NCBI GenBank assembly: GCA_964593045.1
Contig: CAZQJQ010000007.1
Span: forward strand, 1-43,934
Direction: 5' to 3'
Origin: JAOAHC01 sp964593045
Lineage (GTDB): Bacteria > Bacillota > Clostridia > TANB77 > CAG-465
Length of the DNA: 43,934 nt
Shown here: positions 7,642 to 16,092 of the stretch, in pieces
Layout: the number at the start of each line of letters is the position of its first letter
Position numbering within the stretch: the first letter of the stretch is position 1
The notes under the pieces: generated by a model
What the model was told of the DNA's origin: nothing
Seen by the model: the letters and a program-made list of their open reading frames with translations, nothing else
Databases searched by the model: none
Made by a program: the position numbers and the translations under genes

Positions 7642-8655
7642 CTATTTCCATATAACTTTCGCATTTGATGCTCCCCATGGTGCGTTAGATATTGAATCTT
7701 TTAGATTATTAATTGTAATTGTTTTTAAATTATTTGAATTATAAAACGAATCAATTGCTATATATTGTATGCTACTTGGTATTACTATTTCTTCTAGTGA
7801 ACTACAATTTGCAAACGCTTCTTCATTTATATTTTCTATTCCTTTTAAAAAAAGTACATTTTCTAAGCTAGTATCATTATAAAAAGAATTACTATCTATA
7901 GTTTTCAAGCTTTTTGGCAATATTGCATTTTTAAGAGTATTTGAATTAGAAAAAGAATTTGGTCCTATTTTTTCTATTCCTTCAGATATAACAAGAGTCG
8001 TTAAACTATTAAAACCTGTAATTAAATTTTCATCTATATTAGTTACTACATTATCATCAATATAACTTGGAATCACAAGCATCTCAATGTCATATATATT
8101 AGTTCCTAAATATCTAGTTATTGTTTTTGAATCACGGTTATACTCCCATAAATCACCTGTTGACTTTGATATATTTTTTATTCCTACATCTCTTGCCCAC
8201 ATTATTTCATTTATATCAGATGTACCTGAATATACGAGTTCACCATGAATTATTTGAAAGTTATCTATATCTTTTTGTTTCATCGAACTTATTATATCTT
8301 TTAATTCATCTTTATCAAATACATTTAACTCATACTCATCAAAATATAACTGTTCTGTATCATATTTACTTGTTTTATATGCTTCCACCTCATTTTTATA
8401 TATAATTAAATCATTTTTAAAAACCGTTTCATTTGCAGAACCTATAATGTTATTATGAACTACTGTAATTACTATAGCAGAAGTAATTATTATTATAATA
8501 ACAATTAAGATTGCAAGAGTAATTAATGAAATACCTCTTTCTTCCTTATTTTCTTTTTTCTTTTTTACGTCTTTACTTTTACTACTACATTTTTTGGTTC
8601 TTTCATTTGATAGCTTCTCTTCTGTTTTTTCTTTAATATTTTTTTCATTTTTCAT
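7642..8655 (-). CDS. Pilin-like, BspA-type leucine-rich-repeat surface protein
   Basis: A 337-aa protein in three parts. Residues 1-40 are a very charged Lys/Glu/Ser leader with no hydrophobic stretch. Residues 41-66 form one hydrophobic helix beginning G-ISLITLAILIV, like the class III/type IV prepilin cleavage site followed by the pilin helix. The rest is extracellular, with BspA-like (LRR_5) repeats from about residue 210 (for example LTTLVISEGIEKIGPNSFSN, LKNAILPKSLKTIDSNSF, LEEIVIPSSIQYIAIDSF). There is no Glu at position 5 of the helix, so true pilus assembly is uncertain; it may be a membrane-tethered LRR protein. It is divergent from the GT2 gene at 8785. Binding partner unknown. Confidence 0.75.
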   Translation of the reverse strand: MKNEKNIKEKTEEKLSNERTKKCSSKSKDVKKKKENKEERGISLITLAILIVIIIIITSAIVITVVHNNIIGSANETVFKNDLIIYKNEVEAYKTSKYDTEQLYFDEYELNVFDKDELKDIISSMKQKDIDNFQIIHGELVYSGTSDINEIMWARDVGIKNISKSTGDLWEYNRDSKTITRYLGTNIYDIEMLVIPSYIDDNVVTNIDENLITGFNSLTTLVISEGIEKIGPNSFSNSNTLKNAILPKSLKTIDSNSFYNDTSLENVLFLKGIENINEEAFANCSSLEEIVIPSSIQYIAIDSFYNSNNLKTITINNLKDSISNAPWGASNAKVIWK

Positions 8656-8784
8656 CTTAGGTTATCACCTCTTTGTTTTTATTTTATACATATAATATTA
8701 TACCATTCAAAAAATATTGTCAATTAAATTTTGGTATATTTACCTATTTTGACATATATATTGTAATATATAAGGAGTGATATT

Positions 8785-9873
8785 ATGAACAAATATGTTG
8801 TATGCGTTTATGCAATATGTAAAGATGAAGAAAAACATATACATAGATGGATGGATTCCATGAGTGAAGCAGATTATATAGTAGTAGCAGATACTGGTTC
8901 TAAAGATAATTCAGTAAAAATGTTAAAAGAAAGAGGTGCAATAGTAGAAAATATTAAAGTGGAACCATTTAGATTTGATAAAGCAAGAAATCTTTCTATG
9001 CAGTATATACCAAAAGATACCAATATTTGTATATGTACTGATCTAGATGAAGTATTTAAAAAAGGCTGGAGGAAACTATTAGAAGAAGCTTGGAATACTA
9101 ATACTACTAGACTTAAATATTCATATACATGGAATTTTAATCAAGATGGAACACCTGGAGTAACATTTCTATATGAGAAAATTCATAAAAATGGTGGATT
9201 TAAATGGGTTCATCCGGTACATGAAATTTTAGAATATTTTGGTGATGAACCAGATGTTTATGCCTACGAACCTAAAATACAATTAAATCATCTAGCAGAC
9301 CCTAACAAATCAAGAAGTAGTTATCTTCCTTTACTTGAACTTTCTGTAAAAGAAGATCCTGAAGATGATAGAAATATGCACTATTTAGGTAGAGAGTATA
9401 TGTTTTACAAAAAATATGATAAATGCATTGAAACTTTAAAAAAACATCTAACTTTAAAAAATGCAACCTGGAAAGATGAAAGAGGTGCTTCAATGAGATA
9501 TATTGCAAGATGTTACAACAAAAAAGGAAATATAGATGAAGCTATAAACTGGTACAATATGGCAATTAACGAAACTCCATATCTAAGAGAACCTTATGTT
9601 GAAATGGCAATGCTTGCGTATTCTTTAAGTGATTTTAAAACCGTATATGATATGGGTATAAAAGCTATTAATATAACTGAAAAACCTGTATCATATATAA
9701 ATGAGGGATTTTGTTGGGATTATACTATATATGATCTTTTATCAATTTCTTGTTATAATCTAAATATGTTAGATCAAAGTATTCAGTATGCTAAAATTGC
9801 ATATGATATGTCACCTGAAAACGAAAGATTGAAATCTAATTATGACCTACTAAAAAATATGAAAAAAACATAG
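8785..9873 (+). CDS. Family 2 glycosyltransferase with TPR repeats
   Basis: Cytoplasmic GT-A-fold glycosyltransferase (362 aa). The N-terminal half has the GT2 opening VVCVYAICKDEEKHIHRWMDS, VVADTGSKDNS and the metal-binding DLD at residues 86-88. The C-terminal half, from about residue 190, is built of tetratricopeptide repeats (DRNMHYLGREYMFYKKYDKCIETLKKHL, IARCYNKKGNIDEAINWYNMAI, LSISCYNLNMLDQSIQYAKIAYDMSP), likely a protein-binding platform. AAGGAG precedes the ATG. It is convergent with the collagen-like BclB-type gene, sharing a terminator. Gly-Pro-Thr collagens of spore surfaces are often O-glycosylated on Thr, so this enzyme may glycosylate its neighbour; that link is inferred from proximity only. 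Confidence 0.85.
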   Translation: MNKYVVCVYAICKDEEKHIHRWMDSMSEADYIVVADTGSKDNSVKMLKERGAIVENIKVEPFRFDKARNLSMQYIPKDTNICICTDLDEVFKKGWRKLLEEAWNTNTTRLKYSYTWNFNQDGTPGVTFLYEKIHKNGGFKWVHPVHEILEYFGDEPDVYAYEPKIQLNHLADPNKSRSSYLPLLELSVKEDPEDDRNMHYLGREYMFYKKYDKCIETLKKHLTLKNATWKDERGASMRYIARCYNKKGNIDEAINWYNMAINETPYLREPYVEMAMLAYSLSDFKTVYDMGIKAINITEKPVSYINEGFCWDYTIYDLLSISCYNLNMLDQSIQYAKIAYDMSPENERLKSNYDLLKNMKKT

Positions 9874-9877
9874 AAAA

Positions 9878-9922
9878 GACCCTATTGAACTATATAAAAT
9901 AGAGTTCAATAAGGGTCCTTTT
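9878..9922. terminator. Bidirectional terminator between the GT2 and collagen-like genes
   Basis: Stem GACCC-T-ATTGAACT / AGTTCAAT-AA-GGGTC with a small bulge is flanked by AAAA on the left and CTTTT on the right. It lies between the stops at 9873 and 9925. Confidence 0.9.
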
Positions 9923-9924
9923 AA

Positions 9925-11082
9925 TTATTGTATTGCTATACCAGCACTTGCATTAGATACTATTGTATTTAATAAATTTATTCCATCTGCTTCTGCACTA
10001 AATACTAACATAAGTCTAGTTCCAGCAGTGACAGGAACTGATAATCCTGTATTTATTGCTGATATACTATCACCTATTACTAGATTTCCTGTTAAAACCG
10101 GAAGTACTACTGAAGCTCCTGCAAGCGGAGTAAATTCATCATCTGGTGTTGATGAAGCAAATACTTGAGCAGTTACTGTAACATCAGTTCCTACTAAAGC
10201 TAATGCTGCAGCTATACTTACATATGCAGCTATTGATGTGATAACTCCATCTCTTGGCATAGAAAATGCTAAGTTTGCAAGTCCAGCTATATCAATTGTA
10301 GCTCCAAGTATTTGTGCCAATGTTGTAGAATCTCCAAAACCTATTATACCTGGGAATCCTACAAGTCCACCAGCAATTGTTGTCATAGATATAGGAGTTG
10401 CACCAGAAGAAAACGGTATAATGGCACCTTCACTTACCGGTCCTGTCGGTCCAGTTGGACCTGTTGGACCTGTTGGACCTGTTGGCCCAGTTATTCCATC
10501 TTCACCTTGTGGTCCTGTCGGTCCTGTTGGGCCTGTTGCTCCAGTAACACCTGCTATTCCTTGTGGTCCTGTCGGTCCAGTTGGACCAGTTGCTCCAGTT
10601 ATTCCATCTTCACCTTGTGGTCCAGTTGGTCCTGTTGGGCCTGTTGCTCCAGTCGGTCCTGTTGCTCCTTGTGAACCAACTAATCCTTGAGGTCCTGTTG
10701 GTCCTTGTGGTCCTTGTATTCCTTGAGGTCCTTGTATTCCCTGTGGTCCTTGTAATCCAGTAGGTCCTGTTGGGCCTGTAGATCCAGTAGGCCCTGTTGG
10801 GCCAATGTTACCTTGTAAACCTTGAGGGCCTGTTGCTCCAGTTGGGCCAGTTGGTCCTGTTGGTCCTTGTGGTCCTTGTGGTCCAGGAGAACCAGTAGGT
10901 CCTGTTGCTCCAGTTGGGCCTGTTGCTCCAGTTGGGCCTGTAGATCCTGTCGGTCCTGTTGGACCACCTGAAGGCCCTGTTGGTCCTGTTGGGCCTGTTG
11001 GGCCTTTACAACAAGGGCAACAAGATTTATTAAATCCATTACAGCAATACTTGTTCATATCATCATTTTGACAATTTTGCAT
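9925..11082 (-). CDS. Collagen-like spore-surface protein with BclB-type C-terminal domain
   Basis: A 385-aa structural protein. Residues 1-26 are Cys-rich (CC...CCPCCK), suitable for disulfide or metal cross-linking. Residues 27 to about 216 form roughly 63 Gly-X-Y triplets, mostly GPT, GAT and GPQ, with one phase break (GPS-G-GPT, residue 39). The last 170 residues (from EGAIIPFSSG to the end) look like the BclB C-terminal domain of exosporium glycoproteins: a Gly/Ala-rich beta domain with STTLAQILGATIDIAGL and VPVTAGTRLMLVFSAEA. BclA/BclB-type proteins trimerise and form hair-like filaments on spores. No signal peptide is present, as expected for mother-cell-assembled spore coat proteins. 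The ribosome site is modest (GAAAGGGA). The repetitive DNA is prone to length variation and assembly error. Confidence 0.88.
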   Translation of the reverse strand: MQNCQNDDMNKYCCNGFNKSCCPCCKGPTGPTGPTGPSGGPTGPTGSTGPTGATGPTGATGPTGSPGPQGPQGPTGPTGPTGATGPQGLQGNIGPTGPTGSTGPTGPTGLQGPQGIQGPQGIQGPQGPTGPQGLVGSQGATGPTGATGPTGPTGPQGEDGITGATGPTGPTGPQGIAGVTGATGPTGPTGPQGEDGITGPTGPTGPTGPTGPTGPVSEGAIIPFSSGATPISMTTIAGGLVGFPGIIGFGDSTTLAQILGATIDIAGLANLAFSMPRDGVITSIAAYVSIAAALALVGTDVTVTAQVFASSTPDDEFTPLAGASVVLPVLTGNLVIGDSISAINTGLSVPVTAGTRLMLVFSAEADGINLLNTIVSNASAGIAIQ

Positions 11083-11176
11083 AAATTTATCCCTTTCTTT
11101 CTAAAAACAGTAACCTGTTTTATATTATTTTATGAAATTCTACCATTTTTTGTTACTTCAAATATTACAAAGTGTA

Positions 11177-11205
11177 TTTACAAACAAATGTTCTTGTGGT
11201 ATAAT
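11177..11205 (+). promoter_or_regulatory. Promoter of the Y-family polymerase with LexA-like box
   Basis: TTTACA (11177-11182) and TGG-TATAAT (11200-11205, extended -10) have 17-bp spacing. Between them, 11181-11194 reads CAAACAAATGTTCT, fitting the Gram-positive LexA/DinR pattern AAC-RNRY-GTTY. A repressor there would block the promoter. The start site would be about 10 bases from the ATG. Confidence 0.65.
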
Positions 11206-11220
11206 TGTTTTGGTGATTTT

Positions 11221-12405
11221 ATGACTATTTTACACATAGATGTTAATTCCGCTTTTTTATCATGGACTGCTGTCAATTTACTTGAGAACAACTATACAAC
11301 CGATATACGCAATATACCTTCGGTAATAGCTGGTGATCCTAATAAAAGGAAAGGAATTATTCTTGCAAAATCTATTTCTGCAAAAAAATATAATATACAT
11401 ACAGGAGAAACTATTTTTTCTGCTATGAAAAAATGTCCTAATTTAAAGATATTTCCTCCTGATTTTACACTGTATAAACAAAATCATGATAAGTTTATTT
11501 CTTTACTTAGAGAATATTTTGATAATATTGAAGTAGCTTCTATTGATGAATGCTATATTGACTATACTAATTTTTCAAATCTTTATGGAGATGTTATAAC
11601 TTTTGCATATAATCTAAAAAAAATAATAAAACAAAGGCTTAAGTTTACTGTAAATATTGGTATTGGAGATAACAAAGTACTCGCTAAAATGGCCTCTGAT
11701 TTTGAAAAACCAGACAAAGTCCACACTCTTTTTAAAAACCAAATTGAAGATAAACTATGGCCTTTAGATATTTCAAAATTATTTTTACTTGGGAAAAAAA
11801 GTGAAGAAAAACTAAAAAATGTTGGCTTTAAAACTATTGGAGATATTGCAAATTCAAATAAAGAATATATGTATAAATTGTTAAAAAAGCAAGGCCTTAC
11901 TCTTTTTGAATATGCAAGAGGAATTGATAATTCTAAAATATGTTCTTCTCATATTTTAAAAAGTATTAGTTCTTCTGAAACATTACTATTTGATATTTCT
12001 GATAAAAGCGAGGCATATAAACAACTACTAAATCTTAGCGAAATAGTAGCAAAGAGACTACGAGAAAATAACTTCTTTACATCAGTCATTTCTATAGAAA
12101 TAAAAAATTCTAATTTTGAAAAATACTCTCATCAACAAAAAATTGAAATTCCTACAAATAATAGTATTAAAATATATGAAATTGCCAAAGTTTTATTTGA
12201 TAAAATGTGGAAAAACGATTCTATTAGAAATATTGGTCTATGTGCCTCTTCACTTAGTACAAGTGAAAATTTACAAATGAATTTTTTTAGTGATTTAGAA
12301 AATATAGTATATAACCAAAAGTTAAAAAATTTAGATGTTGCAATGGATAATATAAAAAACAAATATAACAAAGAAGATGTTATAAAAAGAGGAAGCCTTT
12401 TATAA
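11221..12405 (+). CDS. Y-family (UmuC/DinB-like) translesion DNA polymerase
   Basis: Error-tolerant lesion-bypass polymerase. The N-terminal MTILHIDVNSAFLSW and the catalytic SIDECYIDYT carry the metal-binding acidic residues. A little-finger region follows, then a probable beta-clamp-binding QMNFF near residue 357 and a C-terminal NKYNKEDVIKRGSLL typical of the UvrX/YqjW/PolIV-like branch. The start is taken at 11221 (394 aa) because the catalytic N-terminus begins there, GGTGA lies just upstream, and the promoter ends at 11205; the longer frame from 11068 would overlap the collagen-like gene. The LexA-like operator makes SOS induction likely. It is convergent with nrdR. Confidence 0.92.
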   Translation: MTILHIDVNSAFLSWTAVNLLENNYTTDIRNIPSVIAGDPNKRKGIILAKSISAKKYNIHTGETIFSAMKKCPNLKIFPPDFTLYKQNHDKFISLLREYFDNIEVASIDECYIDYTNFSNLYGDVITFAYNLKKIIKQRLKFTVNIGIGDNKVLAKMASDFEKPDKVHTLFKNQIEDKLWPLDISKLFLLGKKSEEKLKNVGFKTIGDIANSNKEYMYKLLKKQGLTLFEYARGIDNSKICSSHILKSISSSETLLFDISDKSEAYKQLLNLSEIVAKRLRENNFFTSVISIEIKNSNFEKYSHQQKIEIPTNNSIKIYEIAKVLFDKMWKNDSIRNIGLCASSLSTSENLQMNFFSDLENIVYNQKLKNLDVAMDNIKNKYNKEDVIKRGSLL

Positions 12406-12415
12406 CATCTATTGG

Positions 12416-12865
12416 TTAATCTAATAATTTATTAAGTTCTGCTTTAAATTCAGATATATCTTTAAATTGTTTGTATACTGATGCAAACCTTACATATGCA
12501 ATATGATCTAACTGTTTTAACTTTTCACTTACAATATTTCCTATTTCTTCGGATGATATTTCTCTTAGCAAAGAGTTACTAATTGTTTCTTCTATATCAT
12601 CTGCTATTTTTTCTATAGTTTCAATTGAGATTGGACGTTTCTCACATGCTCTAAGTATTCCATTAATTATCTTATCTTTATCAAATGGCACTCTAATACC
12701 ATTTTTCTTTATAACAATTATTGGAATTGATTCAACTTTTTCATATGTCGTAAATCTATATTCACATTTCATACATTCTCTTCTTCTTCTTATTGAAGTC
12801 CCATCCTCTGTTGGTCTAGAATCTACCACTTTACTTTCAGAATATCCGCATTTTAAACAACGCAT
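12416..12865 (-). CDS. nrdR: Transcriptional repressor NrdR
   Basis: ATP/dATP-sensing repressor of ribonucleotide reductase genes. The N-terminal zinc ribbon (MRCLKCGYSESKVVDSR...CMKCEYRFTTYE) binds DNA. The ATP-cone (from VIKKNGIRVPFDKDKIINGI) reads nucleotide levels. The 149-aa length is standard. It is the last gene of nrdD-nrdG-nrdR, 22 bp after nrdG. A perfect NrdR box lies at the nrdD promoter, so the repressor should control the operon that encodes it. Confidence 0.97.
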   Translation of the reverse strand: MRCLKCGYSESKVVDSRPTEDGTSIRRRRECMKCEYRFTTYEKVESIPIIVIKKNGIRVPFDKDKIINGILRACEKRPISIETIEKIADDIEETISNSLLREISSEEIGNIVSEKLKQLDHIAYVRFASVYKQFKDISEFKAELNKLLD

Positions 12866-12887
12866 TATATATACCCCCTAGCTATTG

Positions 12888-13394
12888 CTATATATCATAA
12901 TTAATGATTTCACCTGTATCTAATGTTTTATTTACATCTATTACTCTTTGATTTTCACTACCTCTAAATTTAAGTAGTAAATTCTTTTTATCAAGTTCGA
13001 ATTTTCCATCCACTAAAATATCAGTATTTTCAAGAAGGTCTCTATATCCATTATCGCTATTTGAATTTTCAAGTAAGTGTTCAACTTTAAAACCTGTATA
13101 TGCCATAATATTATAGTTTTTTTCTTTTAACTTATCTGCAAGTTCAGATAATTCTTTAGCTTGCATAAACGGTTCTCCACCACTAAAAGTAACACCTTTT
13201 ACAAGAGGATTAGATGTAATTTCATTATATATTTTATCAGTATCCTCAATATATCCTCCGCAAAAATCATGGGTATGAGGATTATGACATCCTTTACAAT
13301 TATGGGGACAACCTTGAGTAAACACTACATATCTTATACCTGGTCCATCTACTATAGATTCTTTTACCACACCTGCTAGTCTAATCTTTCCCAT
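12888..13394 (-). CDS. nrdG: Anaerobic ribonucleotide reductase activating protein
   Basis: Radical SAM activase that installs the glycyl radical on NrdD using an Fe4S4 cluster and S-adenosylmethionine. The cluster motif CPHNCKGCHN (CxxxCxxC) lies near residue 30, after DGPGIRYVVFTQG, followed by VKGVTFSGGEPFMQ. The 168 aa fit NrdG. The start has AGGAGATG upstream. It lies 14 bp downstream of nrdD, in the expected operon order. Confidence 0.97.
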   Translation of the reverse strand: MGKIRLAGVVKESIVDGPGIRYVVFTQGCPHNCKGCHNPHTHDFCGGYIEDTDKIYNEITSNPLVKGVTFSGGEPFMQAKELSELADKLKEKNYNIMAYTGFKVEHLLENSNSDNGYRDLLENTDILVDGKFELDKKNLLLKFRGSENQRVIDVNKTLDTGEIINYDI

Positions 13395-13408
13395 AATATC
13401 ATCTCCTA

Positions 13409-15721
13409 CTACATATGTTTTACTCTCTGACTCTCTTCTGCTCTTTTGGCATCATTGAATCTATCTAATGTTCCAACTAAATAACCAGTAATTCTTCTTA
13501 TTCTTTCGAATTTTGGTCCCTCTTCTTCACTTCTTCCACATTTTGGACATCTATCTCCTATTACACCAGTATATCCGCATACACTATCTCTATCAACAGG
13601 GTGATTTATAGAACCATAACCTACACCTGATTCTTTCATACATCTTACAACTTGTTCAAAAGCTTCAAGATTATTTGTAGGATCTCCATCTAATTCAACA
13701 TAACTTATATGTCCACCATTAGTAAGTTCATGATAAGGTGCTTCTATTTTTATTTTTTCAAATGCTGTTATAGGGAAAGAAACTGGTATATGGAATGAAT
13801 TAGTATAATAATCTTTGTCTGTTACTCCTTTTATATTACCATATCTTTTTTTATCCATCTTAACAAACCTACCTGATAGACCTTCAGCAGGAGTTGCTAT
13901 TAATGAATAATTAAATCCTGTTTCCTTAGCCTCTCTATCTACTCTATCCCTCATATATTTTACAATTTTGTAGCCTAACTCTCTTGCTTCTTCAGTTTGA
14001 CCATGATGTGATCCTATTAGTGCAGTTAATGTTTCTGCAAGTCCAATAAATCCCATTGTTAATGTTCCGTGTTTTATAACATCTCCAACTTCATCATTTG
14101 CACTTAAATTATCTGAATCAAGCCATATACCCTGTCCCATCAAGAATGGGAAGTTTTTAACTTTTCTTTTTGCCTGTATTTTATATCTATCCATTAATTG
14201 TTCAATTACTAAGTCCATTTTTTCATCTAATAATTTAAAGAATTTATCTACATCGTGGTTTGCTTCTATTCCAAGTCTTGGTAAATTTATAGATGTAAAA
14301 CTCAAATTTCCTCTACCTGTCATGATTTCTTTTGATTTATCATGAACATTTGCAGCTACTCTTGTACGACAACCCATATATGCAATCTCTGTTTTATAAT
14401 CTCCTTCTTTATAATACTGAAGATTAAAAGGAGCATCGACAAATGAAAAATTAGGGAACAATCTTTTTGCAGAAACTCTACATCCAAGTTTAAATATATC
14501 ATAATTAGGATCACCTGGATTATAGTTTACACCCTCTTTTATTCTTAATATTTGAATAGGAAATATAGGAGTTTCCCCTTGACCTAAGCCAGCTTCAGTT
14601 GACAAAAGTAAATTTTTCATTACAAGTCTTCCCTCAGGTGATGTATCAAGTCCATAATTTATTGAACTAAATGGTGTTTGAGCACCCGCTCTAGAATGCA
14701 TTGTATTTAAATTATGAATAAATGCTTCCATAGCTTGATATGTTGCTTTGTCTATTTCCTTATTTGTATATTTTAAATTAAATTTTTGAATTTTTTCTAC
14801 TTGTGATGGTTCATATAATTTAAGTAACTCTTCTTTTTCTTTTACCATATAACCATTTGTATCTTCTAATGTAGGAACTAAAGTATATTCTTTTTCTATT
14901 TTTGATATAACCTCATCTGCTAGTTCTTCTGGATTTTCAGCATCTACTATAAGTTCTAGGGCTTTTGCCATATTCTTTTTATATAATTTTTTATATGTTT
15001 TTTTTACTCCAAGTGCCATTGCATAATCAAAGTTTGGTATACTTTGTCCTCCATGTTGATCATTTTGATTTGATTGTATTGCTATAGCAGCAAGTGCTGA
15101 ATAACTTGCAATATCATTAGGTTCTCTTAAAAAGCCTTCACCTGTTGAAAATCCATCTTTAAATAGTTTAATTAAATCAATTTGACAACATGTTAGAGTA
15201 AGAGTTAAAAAATCTAAGTCATGAATATGAATATCTCCTTCTATATGAGCTTTTGAGTGACTTGGTTTTAATACATGTAATTCATAGAATTTCTTAGCAC
15301 CTTCAGAACCATATTTTAGCATAGTTCCCATTGCTGTATCTCCATCAACATTTGCATTGTCTCTTTTCATATCACTATCTTTTGCCTCTTTAAATGTGAT
15401 ATCTTTATATATATCCATAAGACTAGTTTTCATCTCTCTATTTTTTGTTCTTTCAGATCTATACAATATATATGCTTTAGCTGTTGATGCATGACCTTCT
15501 TCTATTAATATTTTTTCTACCGCATCTTGTATTTCTTCTACAGTTGGAGTTTCTAATTTTTTTTCCTTTTCTATATAGTTACAAACTTTCTGTGCCAAGT
15601 CCATTGCCATTTCTTCATCATGACCTCCAACAGCATATGCTGCTTTCATAATAGCAGTAGCAATCTTATCAACATTAAATGCTACTTTCCTTCCATCTCT
15701 TTTTACTACTTTAGTTACCAT
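13409..15721 (-). CDS. nrdD: Anaerobic ribonucleoside-triphosphate reductase (class III)
   Basis: Oxygen-sensitive glycyl-radical enzyme that makes dNTPs for DNA synthesis. The N-terminal ATP-cone (VTKVVKRDGRKVAFNVDKI) gives allosteric control. The large catalytic barrel follows. Near the C-terminus are a four-cysteine zinc site (VCGYTG...CPKCG) and the radical loop RRITGYLVGTLDRFNDAK. The start is taken at 15721 (MVTKVV, 770 aa): GAGGTGG lies upstream and the upstream extension would overlap it. The operon head carries the NrdR boxes. With only this class seen here, the organism is a probable strict anaerobe. Confidence 0.97.
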   Translation of the reverse strand: MVTKVVKRDGRKVAFNVDKIATAIMKAAYAVGGHDEEMAMDLAQKVCNYIEKEKKLETPTVEEIQDAVEKILIEEGHASTAKAYILYRSERTKNREMKTSLMDIYKDITFKEAKDSDMKRDNANVDGDTAMGTMLKYGSEGAKKFYELHVLKPSHSKAHIEGDIHIHDLDFLTLTLTCCQIDLIKLFKDGFSTGEGFLREPNDIASYSALAAIAIQSNQNDQHGGQSIPNFDYAMALGVKKTYKKLYKKNMAKALELIVDAENPEELADEVISKIEKEYTLVPTLEDTNGYMVKEKEELLKLYEPSQVEKIQKFNLKYTNKEIDKATYQAMEAFIHNLNTMHSRAGAQTPFSSINYGLDTSPEGRLVMKNLLLSTEAGLGQGETPIFPIQILRIKEGVNYNPGDPNYDIFKLGCRVSAKRLFPNFSFVDAPFNLQYYKEGDYKTEIAYMGCRTRVAANVHDKSKEIMTGRGNLSFTSINLPRLGIEANHDVDKFFKLLDEKMDLVIEQLMDRYKIQAKRKVKNFPFLMGQGIWLDSDNLSANDEVGDVIKHGTLTMGFIGLAETLTALIGSHHGQTEEARELGYKIVKYMRDRVDREAKETGFNYSLIATPAEGLSGRFVKMDKKRYGNIKGVTDKDYYTNSFHIPVSFPITAFEKIKIEAPYHELTNGGHISYVELDGDPTNNLEAFEQVVRCMKESGVGYGSINHPVDRDSVCGYTGVIGDRCPKCGRSEEEGPKFERIRRITGYLVGTLDRFNDAKRAEESQRVKHM

Positions 15722-15723
15722 AA

Positions 15724-15810
15724 ATACCACCTCTTGTGTTTCCTTTCTCGCCAACACACAATATATTGTGTTCGTGAGAATATAATACCACTTAAATTAT
15801 TCCTTGTCAA
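15724..15810 (-). promoter_or_regulatory. nrdD promoter with tandem NrdR boxes
   Basis: On the minus strand, TTGACA (15805-15810), a 17-bp spacer and an extended -10 TATTAT (15782-15787) form a strong promoter starting near 15775. A perfect NrdR box ACACAATATATTGTGT lies at 15756-15771, directly downstream of the start site. A degenerate second box, ATACCACCTCTTGTGT at 15724-15739, is centred exactly 32 bp away and overlaps the ribosome site. Paired boxes about three helical turns apart are the known NrdR arrangement. Confidence 0.85.
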
Positions 15811-16060
15811 GACAATTTTTGAAAAAAAATTAAATTTTTAAATTTGTTATATTTGTGTAATTTTTGTGTAATTTTAGTAATCATTCTCATTTTTATAATT
15901 ATGTATTCAATAAATTAAACAAAGTAGCATAAATATATAGCTACTTTGTTTTTAATCAAAAAAATATATTTCATTAATAATACATTTTGTTTTCATAAAC
16001 AAGAAAATATTTTTTAAAAGAAAATCAATATATTGTATACTTATTATATAAAAATGTAAT
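15811..16060. other. Intergenic stretch between nrdD and divIC
   Basis: No gene is supported in these 250 AT-rich bases. The only clear structure is the hairpin with T-run at 15917-15953. Together with the nrdD promoter and divIC terminator it makes up the roughly 370-bp space between the two genes. Confidence 0.6.
15917..15953 (+). terminator. Orphan terminator-like hairpin
   Basis: A 12-bp perfect stem (AAACAAAGTAGC / GCTACTTTGTTT) with an 11-base loop is followed on the plus strand by TTTTT. No plus-strand gene lies upstream. It could end a short unannotated RNA or act as a boundary for stray antisense transcription. Confidence 0.55.
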
Positions 16061-16092
16061 AAACACACTAGCTGTTGTAGGCTGGTGTGTTT
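16061..16092 (-). terminator. Terminator of the yabP-yabQ-divIC operon
   Basis: A 12-bp stem with one G-T pair (AAACACACTAGC / GCTGGTGTGTTT) abuts the divIC stop codon. The T tract on the minus strand is short, so efficiency is uncertain. Confidence 0.65.

Noticed and set aside
10238..10690. Plus-strand Pro/Val-Gly-rich ORFs opposite the collagen gene
   Set aside because: Antisense reflections of the GGN-CCN-ACN repeat, with no ribosome site or family resemblance.
11068..11220. N-terminal extension of the Y-family polymerase
   Set aside because: It would overlap the divergent collagen gene's start and precede the promoter; the family N-terminus begins at 11221.
15871..15890. Fur-box-like AATCATTCTCAT
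   Set aside because: Too few matches to the 19-bp inverted repeat, and no iron gene adjacent.
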